Below are positions 1 through 10,175 of a DNA stretch of 64,000 nucleotides, piece by piece (position 1 is the first letter of the stretch; each line of letters begins with the position of its first letter). Under the pieces are notes generated by a model. That model had not been told where the DNA came from. It made no database searches and was given only the letters and a program-made list of their open reading frames with translations. The DNA lies in NCBI GenBank assembly GCA_037157565.1, contig JAZHRO010000022.1, positions 6,014,001-6,078,000 of the forward strand. The letters are read 5' to 3'. A program made the position numbers and the translations under genes. The DNA is from Thalassia testudinum. Its lineage: Eukaryota > Streptophyta > Magnoliopsida > Alismatales > Hydrocharitaceae.

Positions 1-2681
1 GAGTTTGTAAAGAAAATAGGTCATAAGGGGTAAAAATGCAATTTCACCAACACAATCAGTAAACAGGGTAACTCAGGGTCCAAACATAGGTCAAACTAAC
101 CTAATAAGGAGGAAAGTGGGATGATTTGATCCAACAAGGGCTACAGCAACTCCACGGAATTAAATGACATTCTGTAACCCTAAAACAAACCCACTTCAAT
201 TCACGAGGTCTGAGGCAAAGTAAGAATCGACTAAACCCTCTAAAATTCATAGAAAAATAATTTCTAGGGTTTAAAACCTTCAATTTGGCCTTGAGAACCC
301 ATTTTGACCTACATTGAGAACCATGCCCAATTAATGATTTAATTTGGGTTTTTACGTAAATTGGCTGGACAAACAAGGTCTGACCTAGAAATAAAATTCA
401 CCATTAGAATCCTTAGGTCCCATTTAGTCATGCATAAAAACTTGAGCCTAAGAAGAGACCTTCTTGACCGACTTTGCATTTTGGTCCTCATCTATTACTT
501 TTTGACCCTCAACTTTCGAAACCCTTGCATTTTGGCCCCTAAGTTCTTCATCATTCTTTGCACTTAGGTCCCCCTACAAATCTCTGAGCAGCGCCATGCT
601 CCGGCGACTTCGCGCAAAGAATGGCGCCACGCAGGGTGAGGGAGGCCCTCTGCCAGTTGAACCGGGTGTTCCCTGCGACGTCTGCTGTCGCAGGGACACC
701 ACCATGACCTCTGCCATCGCCCACACCTTCCGTACGAATGCGCGGAAGGTATGGGTTGCAACTACGACCATTCTCTAGCGAGGGAGGCACGTCGCCTCCC
801 TGCGCCCACCCCTCCGCCTTCGCCTTTATAAGGACCGCCGTCACCAACCGACGAGGGCAGCTCAGTCCTGACGGAAAAAAACCCCCATTTTTCTTCTCTT
901 CCCACTCCGGAAGAAACCCACCAGCTCCGACAGCTCCTCCTCCTCCGTATCGTCGCTCTACTACAATACCAGCAGCAGAGCCACCTTCGCCCGCTCTTCC
1001 CGCGTCGCGCTGTACCCAGCGCACGCCCTCCCGCTCTCTTCCTCACCGCCGCCCTCACCCTCTGGGTATCTTCTTCTCCGACGACAGTCGATATGACTGC
1101 CACCCTGCTCCGACCCTTTCATCCCTGTAACTAGGTCAGAACTACTCCCCATCTCCCCCTCTTTCTTTTCTTCACTGTCTTTCATTCGATTAAACCCTCG
1201 ACCGCTCCTGTCCACCGTCACCTTCTTCGTCTCTGGCCACCCTCCGGCGAGACGCTCCCATCGCTCCGCCGCCCCACACGCCTCGCCGACCCTCGCATAA
1301 CCTCCGCCTCATCACGCTGAACAACCTCCGCCCACCCACTTCTACTCTACACCCACTCATCGCTCCCCCGAACACACCCACACCTCCGGTCACAGGGCGA
1401 CCTATGCACGCACGCCTAGGCCGCCCCACGACCTGCTGCACCTCGCACCACCTTCGCCGTGCCACGGCGAAGGTCCCCCGCTGATCTGATTAGGCCGAGA
1501 GGCCATTTTCATGTCTGGCAGTTTCGACGCTCGGCCACCATTGACGCTGCATTGAAGCAGCTCCACGCACGCTTCAGGCTTCAGAACTCCAAGGCTCCAG
1601 GTGCTGCGAGGTCGGGAGGGTAGTGCGAAGGTAGCTAACCCAGCAATCGACGCCAATAGAGCCTGCAACTGAGGAAGCGAAGCTGCGGTCTGCTGCGAGC
1701 ACGCGAAGGAGAACAGTGGGTTTAGTCCCACATCGGTAAGCAACGAAGCATACACATGGTTTATATTGTTTTTGTGAATTCTGCTTAATGCCTCCGAAAA
1801 CACTGGGGTGAGGTCCCGCACCTACTCACCCGCCCGGTCCGCAAGCTCATCACGCGGATCCGACGGGCCCAACCCAACACTACCTACGCACTCCTCGCGT
1901 ACCAAACACGCCGATACGCCTGGTCACGGGCACGAAACCCAACCCGATTACCTACGGCTCTGGGAGAGCATCCTGTGAGTGGTTTACAGAGAGAGAAAGA
2001 CGTGCGGATAGAGGGACAGGGTAGGTTTTGCTCTTTGTGCAGGGATAGGGTAAGGAAGAAGAATAAGAAGAAGGAGAAGGAGAAGGCCAAAGAAGAAGAA
2101 GGTCACACTTGGCCGCAGGAAGAAGACAAAGCAAAGAAGAAGAAGGAAGAAGAAGACCGCAGGAAGAAGAAGAAGAAAAAGCACAAAGGAAGCACTGTAG
2201 TAGACACCACTTAAGTCGTCTGACTGAGAAATCAGACGACGGGTGTAGCTCTGCAGACAAAGCAAAGAAGAAGAAAAAGAAAAGAAAAGGTGCCGTAGCT
2301 GAAAGAAAAGAGAAGAAGGAAGAAAGAAGAAGAAAGAAAGAAGACAAAGAAGAGAAGAAGAAGAACTGAAGAAGATCAAGAAAAGAGAAGAGAAGAAAAA
2401 GAAGAGAAAAAGAAGACAAGCAAAGAGAGAAAGAAGAGAAAAAAAAGCCAAGAAACAAAATCTACTTCTCCCTCTCTCTCTCTTATTTTTGTAATAAAGA
2501 AGCATTGTACTTATAGAATTCTAGTAGCTCCCTGAGTTCGACCTCGGAAGAAAAACATTTCTGAGTAAAGTAGTAATAGTGGCAATGACGACAAACCGTA
2601 GCTATTTTCTCTGTACCACAACGACATTACTATAATAAGAACAAACAAAAAACCTAGCTTCGGTCGCACTGCTACTATTCA
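1..2681 (+). repeat. E1 5' LTR (5'-truncated by the window edge)
   Basis: It matches 7317-9976 nearly base for base and ends ...TATTCA just before the primer-binding site. U3 is AT-rich up to about 560, then GC-rich. A TATA motif lies at 825-833, followed by a pyrimidine-rich, GC-rich transcribed part. At about 2050-2460 there is a 400-base almost pure purine tract of GAA/AAG runs. A sequence reading CTGAGTTCGACCTCGG near 2530, typical of Athila-type U5, precedes the end. Short ORFs here are by-products of base composition, not genes. Confidence 0.9.
825..833 (+). promoter_or_regulatory. TATA box of E1 5' LTR
   Basis: TTTATAAGG sits at the end of the GC-rich U3 and directly after a series of inverted repeats (591-801). 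The same motif stands in the same place in the 3' LTR at 8142-8150. Transcription start would be roughly 30 bases downstream. Confidence 0.65.
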
Positions 2682-2683
2682 AT

Positions 2684-2703
2684 TGGCGCCGTTGCCGAGG
2701 AGC
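2684..2703 (+). other. E1 primer-binding site (tRNA-Asp type)
   Basis: TGGCGCCGTTGCCGAGGAGC begins two bases after the LTR end. It complements the 3' end of plant tRNA-Asp(GUC), which is the usual primer of the Athila group, with few mismatches. This fixes orientation and the LTR boundary. Confidence 0.85.
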
Positions 2704-3804
2704 AACGACTATTCTAGAAGCTTTGAATTTCTTTTAAGAGATTGCTAATCTTTTTCTCTCTCTTGTGTGCAGGTACAGGAAAAATTAGGACGCAGCCACA
2801 CCACAGCCACTCCAAGGATAGGTAACTTCTATCCTCTCACTATTAAACCCTAAATCTTAAAGAGGAAGAAAAAGAAAGAAAAAAAAAATATATATATATA
2901 TAGGTCGAACCTGTCTTTCATACTTAGTAACAGCTGCATGTTCTCAAAACTACTATTCCTGCACACAGTACTAAGAGTAATTAAGGGCTAACACCTTCTT
3001 GCCTGAGCCCTAATTACCAAATAAGGAGTTAACTGGACCAAGTAGAGCCAACATAAGATTCAACATTAGGGTTTTTTAGAGACACACTTCTTAAGAAAGA
3101 ATTGGGAAATCCCAAAAAGAGTGTGCCCAAGCCATTGGTTGAAAATATACCTATTCAGAAAAACCTAAATAATTGGCTCTCTAAAAACACTTGAACCCTA
3201 AAAGACTAGACCTAATAAGTTCTTAAAGGAATCAATAGGTGAAGTTGACCCCCTAGGGTCAACCAACCTTCAACTTAGGTCACTCTTTCCACTCAAAAGG
3301 CTAAAGTTCAAGTGAAAACCTAAGCACCTTGATCTTAACTAAAAATTGGTAGACTTAAGAGGTCAAGATCCCCATTCTGGTCTACTTGGAATCTCAGTGA
3401 CAAGAGAGGTCGGGTGGGGGAAACCTGTAACCCGTGGGGATGCTCTACCGTGTAAGGGTCTTCGCGGGACTCACCCTCTTTGGCTGCCCAGGTAATTCTC
3501 AGGTGGACGATCTTTCTAATCAAGGGGTCCATCTGCCCCGCACCTCTATAGTCACCCAACATTTTGGGTGTCTTGATTGGGTCCAGCACCTGCTAAACTC
3601 ATCTTCTCCTTCAATGTATGTTTGGTAGGAGGTCCTTGAAACCTCCTTTAGAAATTCACTCTCCCCGAGGCCGAGCCTCGGTGCCCTTGTTTGTGCAACC
3701 AAACATTCACACAGCCCTTTTCCTCTGATTCTGAACAAAGTCCCCTTCTTCCATCTTGATTCAAACTTCGATTCTATATCTTGATTCCACCACCTGATTC
3801 AAAG
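2704..3804 (+). other. E1 untranslated leader
   Basis: No convincing coding frame is present. A pyrimidine tract ending in CAG (2740-2772) looks like a splice acceptor. A short TA repeat lies near 2888-2902. About 3335-3660 is homologous, in opposite orientation, to the E2 leader at about 56290-56640, so this part is shared with the autonomous family. The small ORFs at 3335-3738 are overlapping shadows. Confidence 0.7.
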
Positions 3805-5679
3805 ATGCAGCCACACCATTTAAGATTACCATTCAAAAAACCTGAATATCAGAGATCCATGAAAGATAAGATGATTGAGGATGCCCTTGAATTCTATGAA
3901 ATCAAATGTAAACCCTCAACACCAATAGAAAACATTCAGGTTGATTTCTCAACAACCACAGCTTTCATCATAAACTGTGCCCAAATTCTATTGACAGAAA
4001 TTACAAAAGGATCAACCCGAGACATGCTCATGATATGATACATTGAGATAGAAAAATTACATAAATCTGAATACCCTCAATGCTTGACAAATCCTATACT
4101 TTGGGAACAACACCAAGATGCCCTTATAAAACGGGTAGAAATGATGAGATCACTAGAACAAATTATCAACCAGAAATACCTGTATATACTAGAAACAGAG
4201 GATGAACCATCTTGGAACAGTATTAAGGATCAATCCAGTTTCCCAGATCTCGGGACTGAGGCACAGGGTGGTTGTGGATTCCCAACCCAGATAGAAGACA
4301 ACATCGAATTAGGTTGGGATATTGCAGGAGAACACAATGATGAACCGACCCTAGACCATGAATTGCCAAGCTTAGAATTCCAAAACTCCTGCAATAATGA
4401 GGTCAGAACTGAACCTTTTGAGGGTATAAATTCCGCCCCTTATTTTGATAAGGTGACCATCGAAGGTTATTCGGACTTTGATTCTAGTAATCCTACCCAC
4501 ATCCTAAACCTAGAATCTAGATCCGAAACTTATTGGGAAGATTATGAGGCTCCATATGAGAAAGATCAAATTTTTAAAGAATACGATTCCGGGCCTCTAT
4601 TTGATGAATATCCCTCTCCAACATCCTCAGGAAATCTGATCGATTTTTCAGAAGACATGCCAATTTATGAAACAGAAACTGAGGAGTTGGATGAGTGGGG
4701 TTTCAATTGGGTCTATCCTACCAATTTGGAGCTTGAGCCTAAACAGAACACCTTTTTAAGTCCAGAATTGACATATACGCTAGACCCCAGTCAGGCTGCT
4801 GATTCCACATCTGATGATTTATGCTGCGGTGGAATTCATGATCATGAATCTCATTTTCGCAAACTCTCTGACAACTTCGGATCTGACTATAATTGCGGAG
4901 AGACTCTCCTTCCTAAACACACCAAGCCCATCTACGACCTCAGTTCACATGACTCATTCTCTGACTCCGACTTTGAGGTCCTAGTTCCCGAGATCACTGA
5001 TAACACTGAATCATTCCTTTTTGATCCTTAGGAACCAAAAAGAGAAAATTCCAAGAGTGATTACAACCCAGAATTCAAATCCTTTCTTGAATCAGATTTC
5101 TTTCATCCTACAGACACTCTTCAGGCATTTGATAGTTACCCAGAGGACTCTCTACAGAAAATCACCTGTCATTCATTTCTAGAAGAGCCCTCATACACAG
5201 TTGCCACCTCGTCCGCACACACAGAACTGATCAAAACCCCTTCCCAACCCCGACCAGCAACCGGACTCAATTTCTATTTAGATTCACCTCTCACCGAGCC
5301 GATTGCATTTCCACATCGGGTTTGGAACACTGATCAGACTACATACCATGCTCCATCATTCTCTGATCACCCCTGTAGGGTTCCCGCGTCAATCACTCAT
5401 TATTCTACGGGTCCCTATTCTGACCAGGCTGATTCGACTCAGCCAAACCCTGTGTTCACACTTCCACATCCATCTGAGCCACATTGCACATGGTGGGTTC
5501 CACACCTTTTGATCTACATCTATCAACCAACCAGATTGATTGGGTTTGGGCTGCATCATCAACCTGTTGATCTTAACAAGCACCTGGTTGGACCAACCAG
5601 GCTCTTAATCAAGGTGCTTGTTATATTAAACTCTGCTGATTTGACCATCCCCTCTCCATCTCATTTCCCGCTTGGCTGA
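3805..5679 (+). pseudogene. unrecognised acidic ORF of E1, two in-frame stops
   Basis: I do not recognise this protein. From ATG at 3805 one frame stays open to TGA at 5677-5679, about 625 codons, except for TGA at 4036-4038 and TAG at 5029-5031. The reading continues in the same frame across both stops. The product is rich in Asp, Glu, Ser, Pro, Tyr and Phe, strongly acidic in the middle, with no zinc knuckle, DTG/DSG protease motif, RT box, integrase triad, signal peptide or obvious membrane span. The first ~130 residues look helical and more basic; the rest looks disordered. It occupies the place of gag-pol between a leader and a 3' region shared with E2. Possible origins are a lineage-specific retroelement protein or a captured host fragment. 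An open frame this long suggests past selection or recent origin. Confidence 0.6.
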
Positions 5680-5934
5680 AGGCGTTAAATTTAGCGCTCA
5701 ACGAGAGGTGACCCGTCATTCTCCTCGAAAGCCTGAAACTTTTTTTTGACACCTTTGTGCACTTAAGGTTCACCCTTTAAGACAGCCAACTCCACCTCAG
5801 ATGCTTGCATCTGAGATTAGAAATCGTCTGCAATAGCCACCCCGGCCCATTCACTCATCAAAACATCTGTCCTAAGGAATGAACTAAGTTGAATAAAAAC
5901 CCCCTAAGTTACAATGAGGACATTGCAAATCTTA

Positions 5935-5947
5935 GGCATGGGGGGTA
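5935..5947 (+). other. internal second polypurine tract of E1
   Basis: GGCATGGGGGGTA resembles the true 3' polypurine tract (GGTATGGGGGTA at 7203-7214) but lies about 1.27 kb upstream of the LTR. The flank AATGAGGACATTG just upstream is also present in E2 (about 50380-50395, reverse) and in the outer element (about 61528-61541). Confidence 0.5.
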
Positions 5948-6623
5948 TGAAAGTGCAAAAGAAAAGGTTTCAAACAAAAAAATTCACATATGCCAAAAAC
6001 ACCATAAAAATTAAAAAAAATTTTCGAAAAAGAATAAGAGAATAAGAGGAGAAAGGAAATTTTGTGGGAGAAGGAAAAGAAACAAAATAAAAAAGGAGCG
6101 CAAAAATGAAAGAAAAGAGTCATTAGTAAGAAACTAAGGAATTGACCTAAGTTCTAGACCTTATTCAAGAAAAGAAATTAAAAGTACATGGTGAGATTAG
6201 TAAGAACGCAAACTTTAGGCATTCTTGAATAGACTCTTAGTACCCATTAAGATCTAAACATTTCTCAAGAGGTTGAGGAAAATGAAAAGCTTAAGTATTA
6301 GGTCCAAGGCTTAGGGAGTATTTGACCTCATTAACTAACTTTTGGTCTACGGGACTCTGTAACCTAAGTACCCTAACCTCACACACAGCCTGGTTCAGTA
6401 AGCGTAAAAATCAAAATCATGTAGAAGCGTCCCAAAATTCTGAAAAGTACACCTAGAGTAGGAGCGGCCGATCAACACAAGTTGATTTGGAGGAGTTCCC
6501 AGCGTGGAGAGGTGGGAAATTCCCCTCAAAGATGCGTAACAAAATATCATCTCCTCGGTGCTTGTCTCTTAGGATATTTACATATCCTACTGGGGGCATG
6601 TAAGTACTCTGCTGGTTCAGATT

Positions 6624-6781
6624 CCATGGATGGCATTACACGAAGTGTAAATTTCCAGGGTCTGGATTCGGCCACGGAACACCATGGATGGGATTATCTC
6701 GAAATCTCAGTAGCCAGGGTTCCGGGGGTTGCCATGGGCGGTGCTATCTCGAAGCATCGATTGCCAGGAACCCTTGAGGAT
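6624..6781 (+). repeat. three imperfect ~50-bp repeats in E1 3' region
   Basis: Units begin at 6624, 6682 and 6732 with CCATGGATGG, CCATGGATGG and CCATGGGCGG. Each continues through a variable ATT/GCTATCTCGAA part and a (C)CAGG(G)T/AACC end. The same set recurs in reverse orientation in E2 at about 49488-49648. Confidence 0.6.
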
Positions 6782-7198
6782 TGATGATGGGAGCAAGGAA
6801 TTTGATATAGACCGTGTTAAAAAGCCAATCCTAAGCTAGAATTAAAAAGAAAAAGAGAGAGAAAACTCTCCAAACAAAAAAAATTTCTATCTCTCTCTCT
6901 TACAAAACACACTGCGAATTGAGCCAGGGTTAAAATCATTTCAAGCACGGGTGCTTTAACCACAAAGTCCAATAGACCTTAGGTTAGTTCTTGTGGGCCT
7001 TAAAAACCTTTGCCAAAGACTGAGGCTGAGGCTAGACAAATCTGGATCTTGATTGGTACTAGAGTGCCTTTTAGGCCTATGGTCAGCATTCTAACCTAAT
7101 CTAAGTTCAAATGAAAAAGCACTTATCTGAAGTTATTAAAAACATCGTGGTCTAGAACAAAGGTTAAACCTTAAGTTTGTGCTAAGGGACTAGCAAAA

Positions 7199-7214
7199 GC
7201 TAGGTATGGGGGTA
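7199..7214 (+). other. E1 3' polypurine tract
   Basis: CTAGGTATGGGGGTA lies immediately before the LTR start TGATGAAAACC at 7215. Position and composition fit the plus-strand primer of LTR retroelements. Confidence 0.75.
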
Positions 7215-9976
7215 TGATGAAAACCTCATCATGAACCCTAACTAGCACAATCTAACATAGATATGCGAGAAAAAGCTCCTACATAACTCATAGAAAGGCT
7301 TGACTCAGAGAATTCTGAGTTTGTAAAGAAAATAGGTCATAAGGGGTAAAAATGCAATTTCACCAACACAATCAGTAAACAGGGTAACTCAGGGTCCAAA
7401 CATAGGTCAAACTAACCTAATAAGGAGGAAAGTGGGATGATCTGATCCAACAAGGGCTACAGCAACTCCACGGAATTAAATGACATTCTGTAAACCTAAA
7501 ACAAACCCACTTCAATTCACGAGGTCCGAGGCAAAGTAAGAATCGACTAAACCCTCTAAAATTCATAGAAAAATAATCTCTAGGGTTTAAAACCTTCAAT
7601 TTGGCATTGGGAACCCATTTTGACCTACATTGAGAACCATGCCAAATTAATGATTTAATTTAGGTTTTTAAGTAAATTGACCGGTCAAAAAAGGTCTGAC
7701 CTAGAAATAAAATTCACCATTAGAATCCTTAGGTCCCATTTAGTCATGCATAAAAACTTGAGCCTAAGAAGAAGCCTTCTTGATCGACTTTGCATTTTGG
7801 TCCTCAACTATTACTTTTTGACCCTCAACTTTTGAAACCCTTGCATTTTGGCCCCTAGGTTCTTCATCATTCTTTGCACTTAGGTCCCCCCTACAAATCT
7901 CTGAGCAGCGCCATGCTCCGGCGACTTCGCGCAGAGCATGGCGCCACGCAGGGTGAGGGAGGCCCTCTAGCAGTTGAACCGGGTGTTCCCTGCGACGTCA
8001 GCTGTCGCAGGGACACCACCATGACCTCTGCCATCTCGCACACCTTCCGTGCGAACGCGCGGAAGGTATGGGTTGCAACTCCGACCATTCTCCGGCGAGG
8101 GAGGTACGTCGCCTCCCTGCGCCCACCCCTCCGCCTTCACCTTTATAAGGACCGCCGTCGCCAGCCGACGGGGGCAACTCGGTCCTGACGGAGAAAAACC
8201 CCCATTTTTCCTCTCTTCCCACTCTGGCAGAAACCCACCAGATCCGGCGGCTCCTCCTCTGTCTCGTCGCTCTGCTGCAATACCAGCAGCAGAGCCACCT
8301 TCGCCCGCTCTTCCCGCGTCGCGCCGTACCCAGCGAGCGCCCTCCCTCTCTCTTCCTCGCCGCCGCCCTCTCCCTCTGGGTATCTTCTTCTCCAGCGACA
8401 GTCGATAAGACTGCTGCCCTGCTCCGGCACTTTCGTCCCTGTAACTAGGTCAGAACTACTCCCCATCTCCCCCTCTTTCTTTTCCTCACTGTCATTCATT
8501 ACATTAAACCCTCGACCGCTCCTGTCGACCATCACCTTCTTCGTCTCCGGCCACCCTCCGGCAAGACGCTCCCATCGCTCCACCGCCCCACACGCCTCGC
8601 CGACCCTCACATAACCTCCACCTCATCACGCTGAACAACCTCCGCCCACCCACTGCCGCTCTACACCCACTCATCGCTCCCCCGAACACACCCACACCTC
8701 CGGTCACAGGGAGACCTATGCACGCATGCCTAGGCCGCCCCATGACCTGCTGCACCTCGCACCACCTTCGCTGTGCCACGGCGAAGGTCCCCCTCTGATC
8801 TGATTAGGCTGAGAGGCCCTTTTCGTGTCTGGCAATTTCGACGCCCGGCCGCCATTAACGCTGCATTGAAGCAGCTCCACGCACGCTCCAGGCTTCAGAA
8901 CTCCAGGGCTCCAGGTGCTGCGAGGTCGGGAGGGTAGTGCGAAGGCAGCTAACCCAGCAATCGACGCGAATAGAGCCTGCAGCTGAGGAAGCGAAGCTGT
9001 GGTCTGCTGTGGGCGTGCGAAGGAGAACATGGGTTTAGTCCCACATCGGTAAGCAACGAAGTATACACACGGTTTATATTATTTTTGTGAATTCTACTTA
9101 ACGCCTCCGAAAGCACTGGGGTGAGGTCCCGCACATACTCACCCGCCCAGTCCGCAAGCTCATCACGCAGATCCGGCGGACCCGACCCGACACTACCTGC
9201 GCACTCCTCGCGTACCAAACACACCGGTACGCCTGGTCACGGGCACGAAACCCGACCCGATTACCCACGGCTCTGGGAGAGCATCCTGTGAGTGGTTTAC
9301 AGAGAGAGACAGATGTGCAGGTAGAGGGACAAGGTAGGTTTTGCTCTTTGTGCAGGGACAGGGTAAGGAAGAAGAAGAAGAAGGAGAAGGAGAAGGCCAA
9401 AGAAGAAGAAGGTCACACTTGGCCGCAGGAAGAAGACAAAGCAAAGAAGAAGAAGGAAGAAGAAGACCGCAGGAAGAAGAAGAAGAAGAAGCACAAAGGA
9501 AGCACTGTAGCAGACACCACTTAAGCCATCTGACTGAGAAATCAGACGACGGGTGTAGCTCTGCAGACAAAGCAAAGAAGAAGAAAAAGAAAAGAGAAGA
9601 GAAGAAGGAAGAAAGAAGAAGAAAGAAAGAAGACAAAGAAGAGAAGAAGAAGAAGAACTGAAGAAGATCAAGAAAAGAGAAGAGAAGAAAAAGAAGAGAA
9701 AAAGAAGAATTCAAGCAAAGAGAGAAAGAAGAGAAGAAAAAGCCAAGAAACAAAATCTACTTCTCCCTCTCTCTCTCTTATTTTTGTAATAAAGAAGCAT
9801 TGTACTTCTAGAATTCTAGTAGCTCCCTGAGTTCGACCTCGGAAGAAAAACATTTCTGAGTAAAATAGTAATAGTGGCAATGACGACAAACCGTAGCTAT
9901 TTTCTCTGTACCACAACGACATTACTATAATAAGAACAAACAAAAGACCTAGCTTCAGTCGCACTGCTACTATTCA
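7215..9976 (+). repeat. E1 3' LTR (complete, 2762 bp)
   Basis: It starts TGATGAAAACCTCATCA (a small terminal inverted repeat) and ends ACTATTCA. It matches the left LTR throughout with scattered substitutions and small indels, for example a shortened purine tract around 9590. It contains the U3 stem-loops (A arms at 7987-7996/8004-8013; B arms at 8042-8049/8060-8067) and the TATA box at 8142. Confidence 0.9.
8142..8150 (+). promoter_or_regulatory. TATA box of E1 3' LTR
   Basis: TTTATAAGG sits in the same context as 825-833 of the left LTR. In a 3' LTR it could drive read-out into flanking DNA. Confidence 0.6.
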
Positions 9977-10175
9977 GTACCCAAATCTTCCATGCATTCG
10001 CATGGGAGATTAGGAAAGACTTAGGGTCCAAGGATGGATCCATTTGGAAGAGAATTCCTCAGGGAATCTTTGGTTCAATTTTGGGATAGTTTGATTGCGA
10101 ATCGAGGGAGAAATCCTCGCTCAAATCTTGATGGAGTTTGGTGTGTTCACACCAATGGAGGTAGGGACCTATTTG

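Larger units (their letters stand above)
5680..7198 (+). other. E1 3' noncoding region shared with E2
   Basis: There is no coding frame of substance. It matches E2's region between pol and its 3' LTR (49056-50644, opposite strand), including an internal polypurine tract at 5935-5947 and a threefold imperfect repeat at 6624-6781. An A/G-rich stretch with poly-A runs lies at 5975-6110. Conservation between an element with pol and one without points to cis-acting functions. Confidence 0.65.
1..9976 (+). mobile_element. E1: non-autonomous Athila-like LTR retrotransposon (5' end outside window)
   Basis: Positions 1-2681 and 7317-9976 are near-identical direct repeats. A primer-binding site follows the left copy and a purine tract precedes the right copy, so they are 5' and 3' LTRs of one + strand element. 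By comparison with the right copy, about 102 bp of the left LTR lie before the window. The leader, the 3' noncoding part and LTR organisation match E2 (46177-60168, opposite strand), but gag-pol is replaced by one unrelated ORF. I infer a non-autonomous element mobilised by an E2-like partner. The five bases after the 3' LTR are GTACC (9977-9981); the left duplication cannot be checked. Confidence 0.88.

Noticed and set aside
551..1821. Overlapping ORFs on both strands in the GC-rich part of the E1 LTR (also 7874-9224, 47196-48445, 58308-59537)
   Set aside because: They recur at the same LTR positions in several frames, encode Arg/Pro/Ser-rich low complexity, and disagree between LTR copies.
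1952..2505. Leu/Phe/Ser-rich or Lys/Glu-rich long ORFs resembling membrane or charged proteins
   Set aside because: They are translations of the GAA/TTC tract in the LTR.
2684..2703. tRNA gene at the tRNA-like sequence (also 41797, 57266, 63259)
   Set aside because: Only the complement of a tRNA 3' end is present, at LTR borders; no cloverleaf or promoter boxes.
6482..6784. 100-codon ORF in E1 3' region
   Set aside because: It spans the threefold repeat and has no counterpart open frame in E2.
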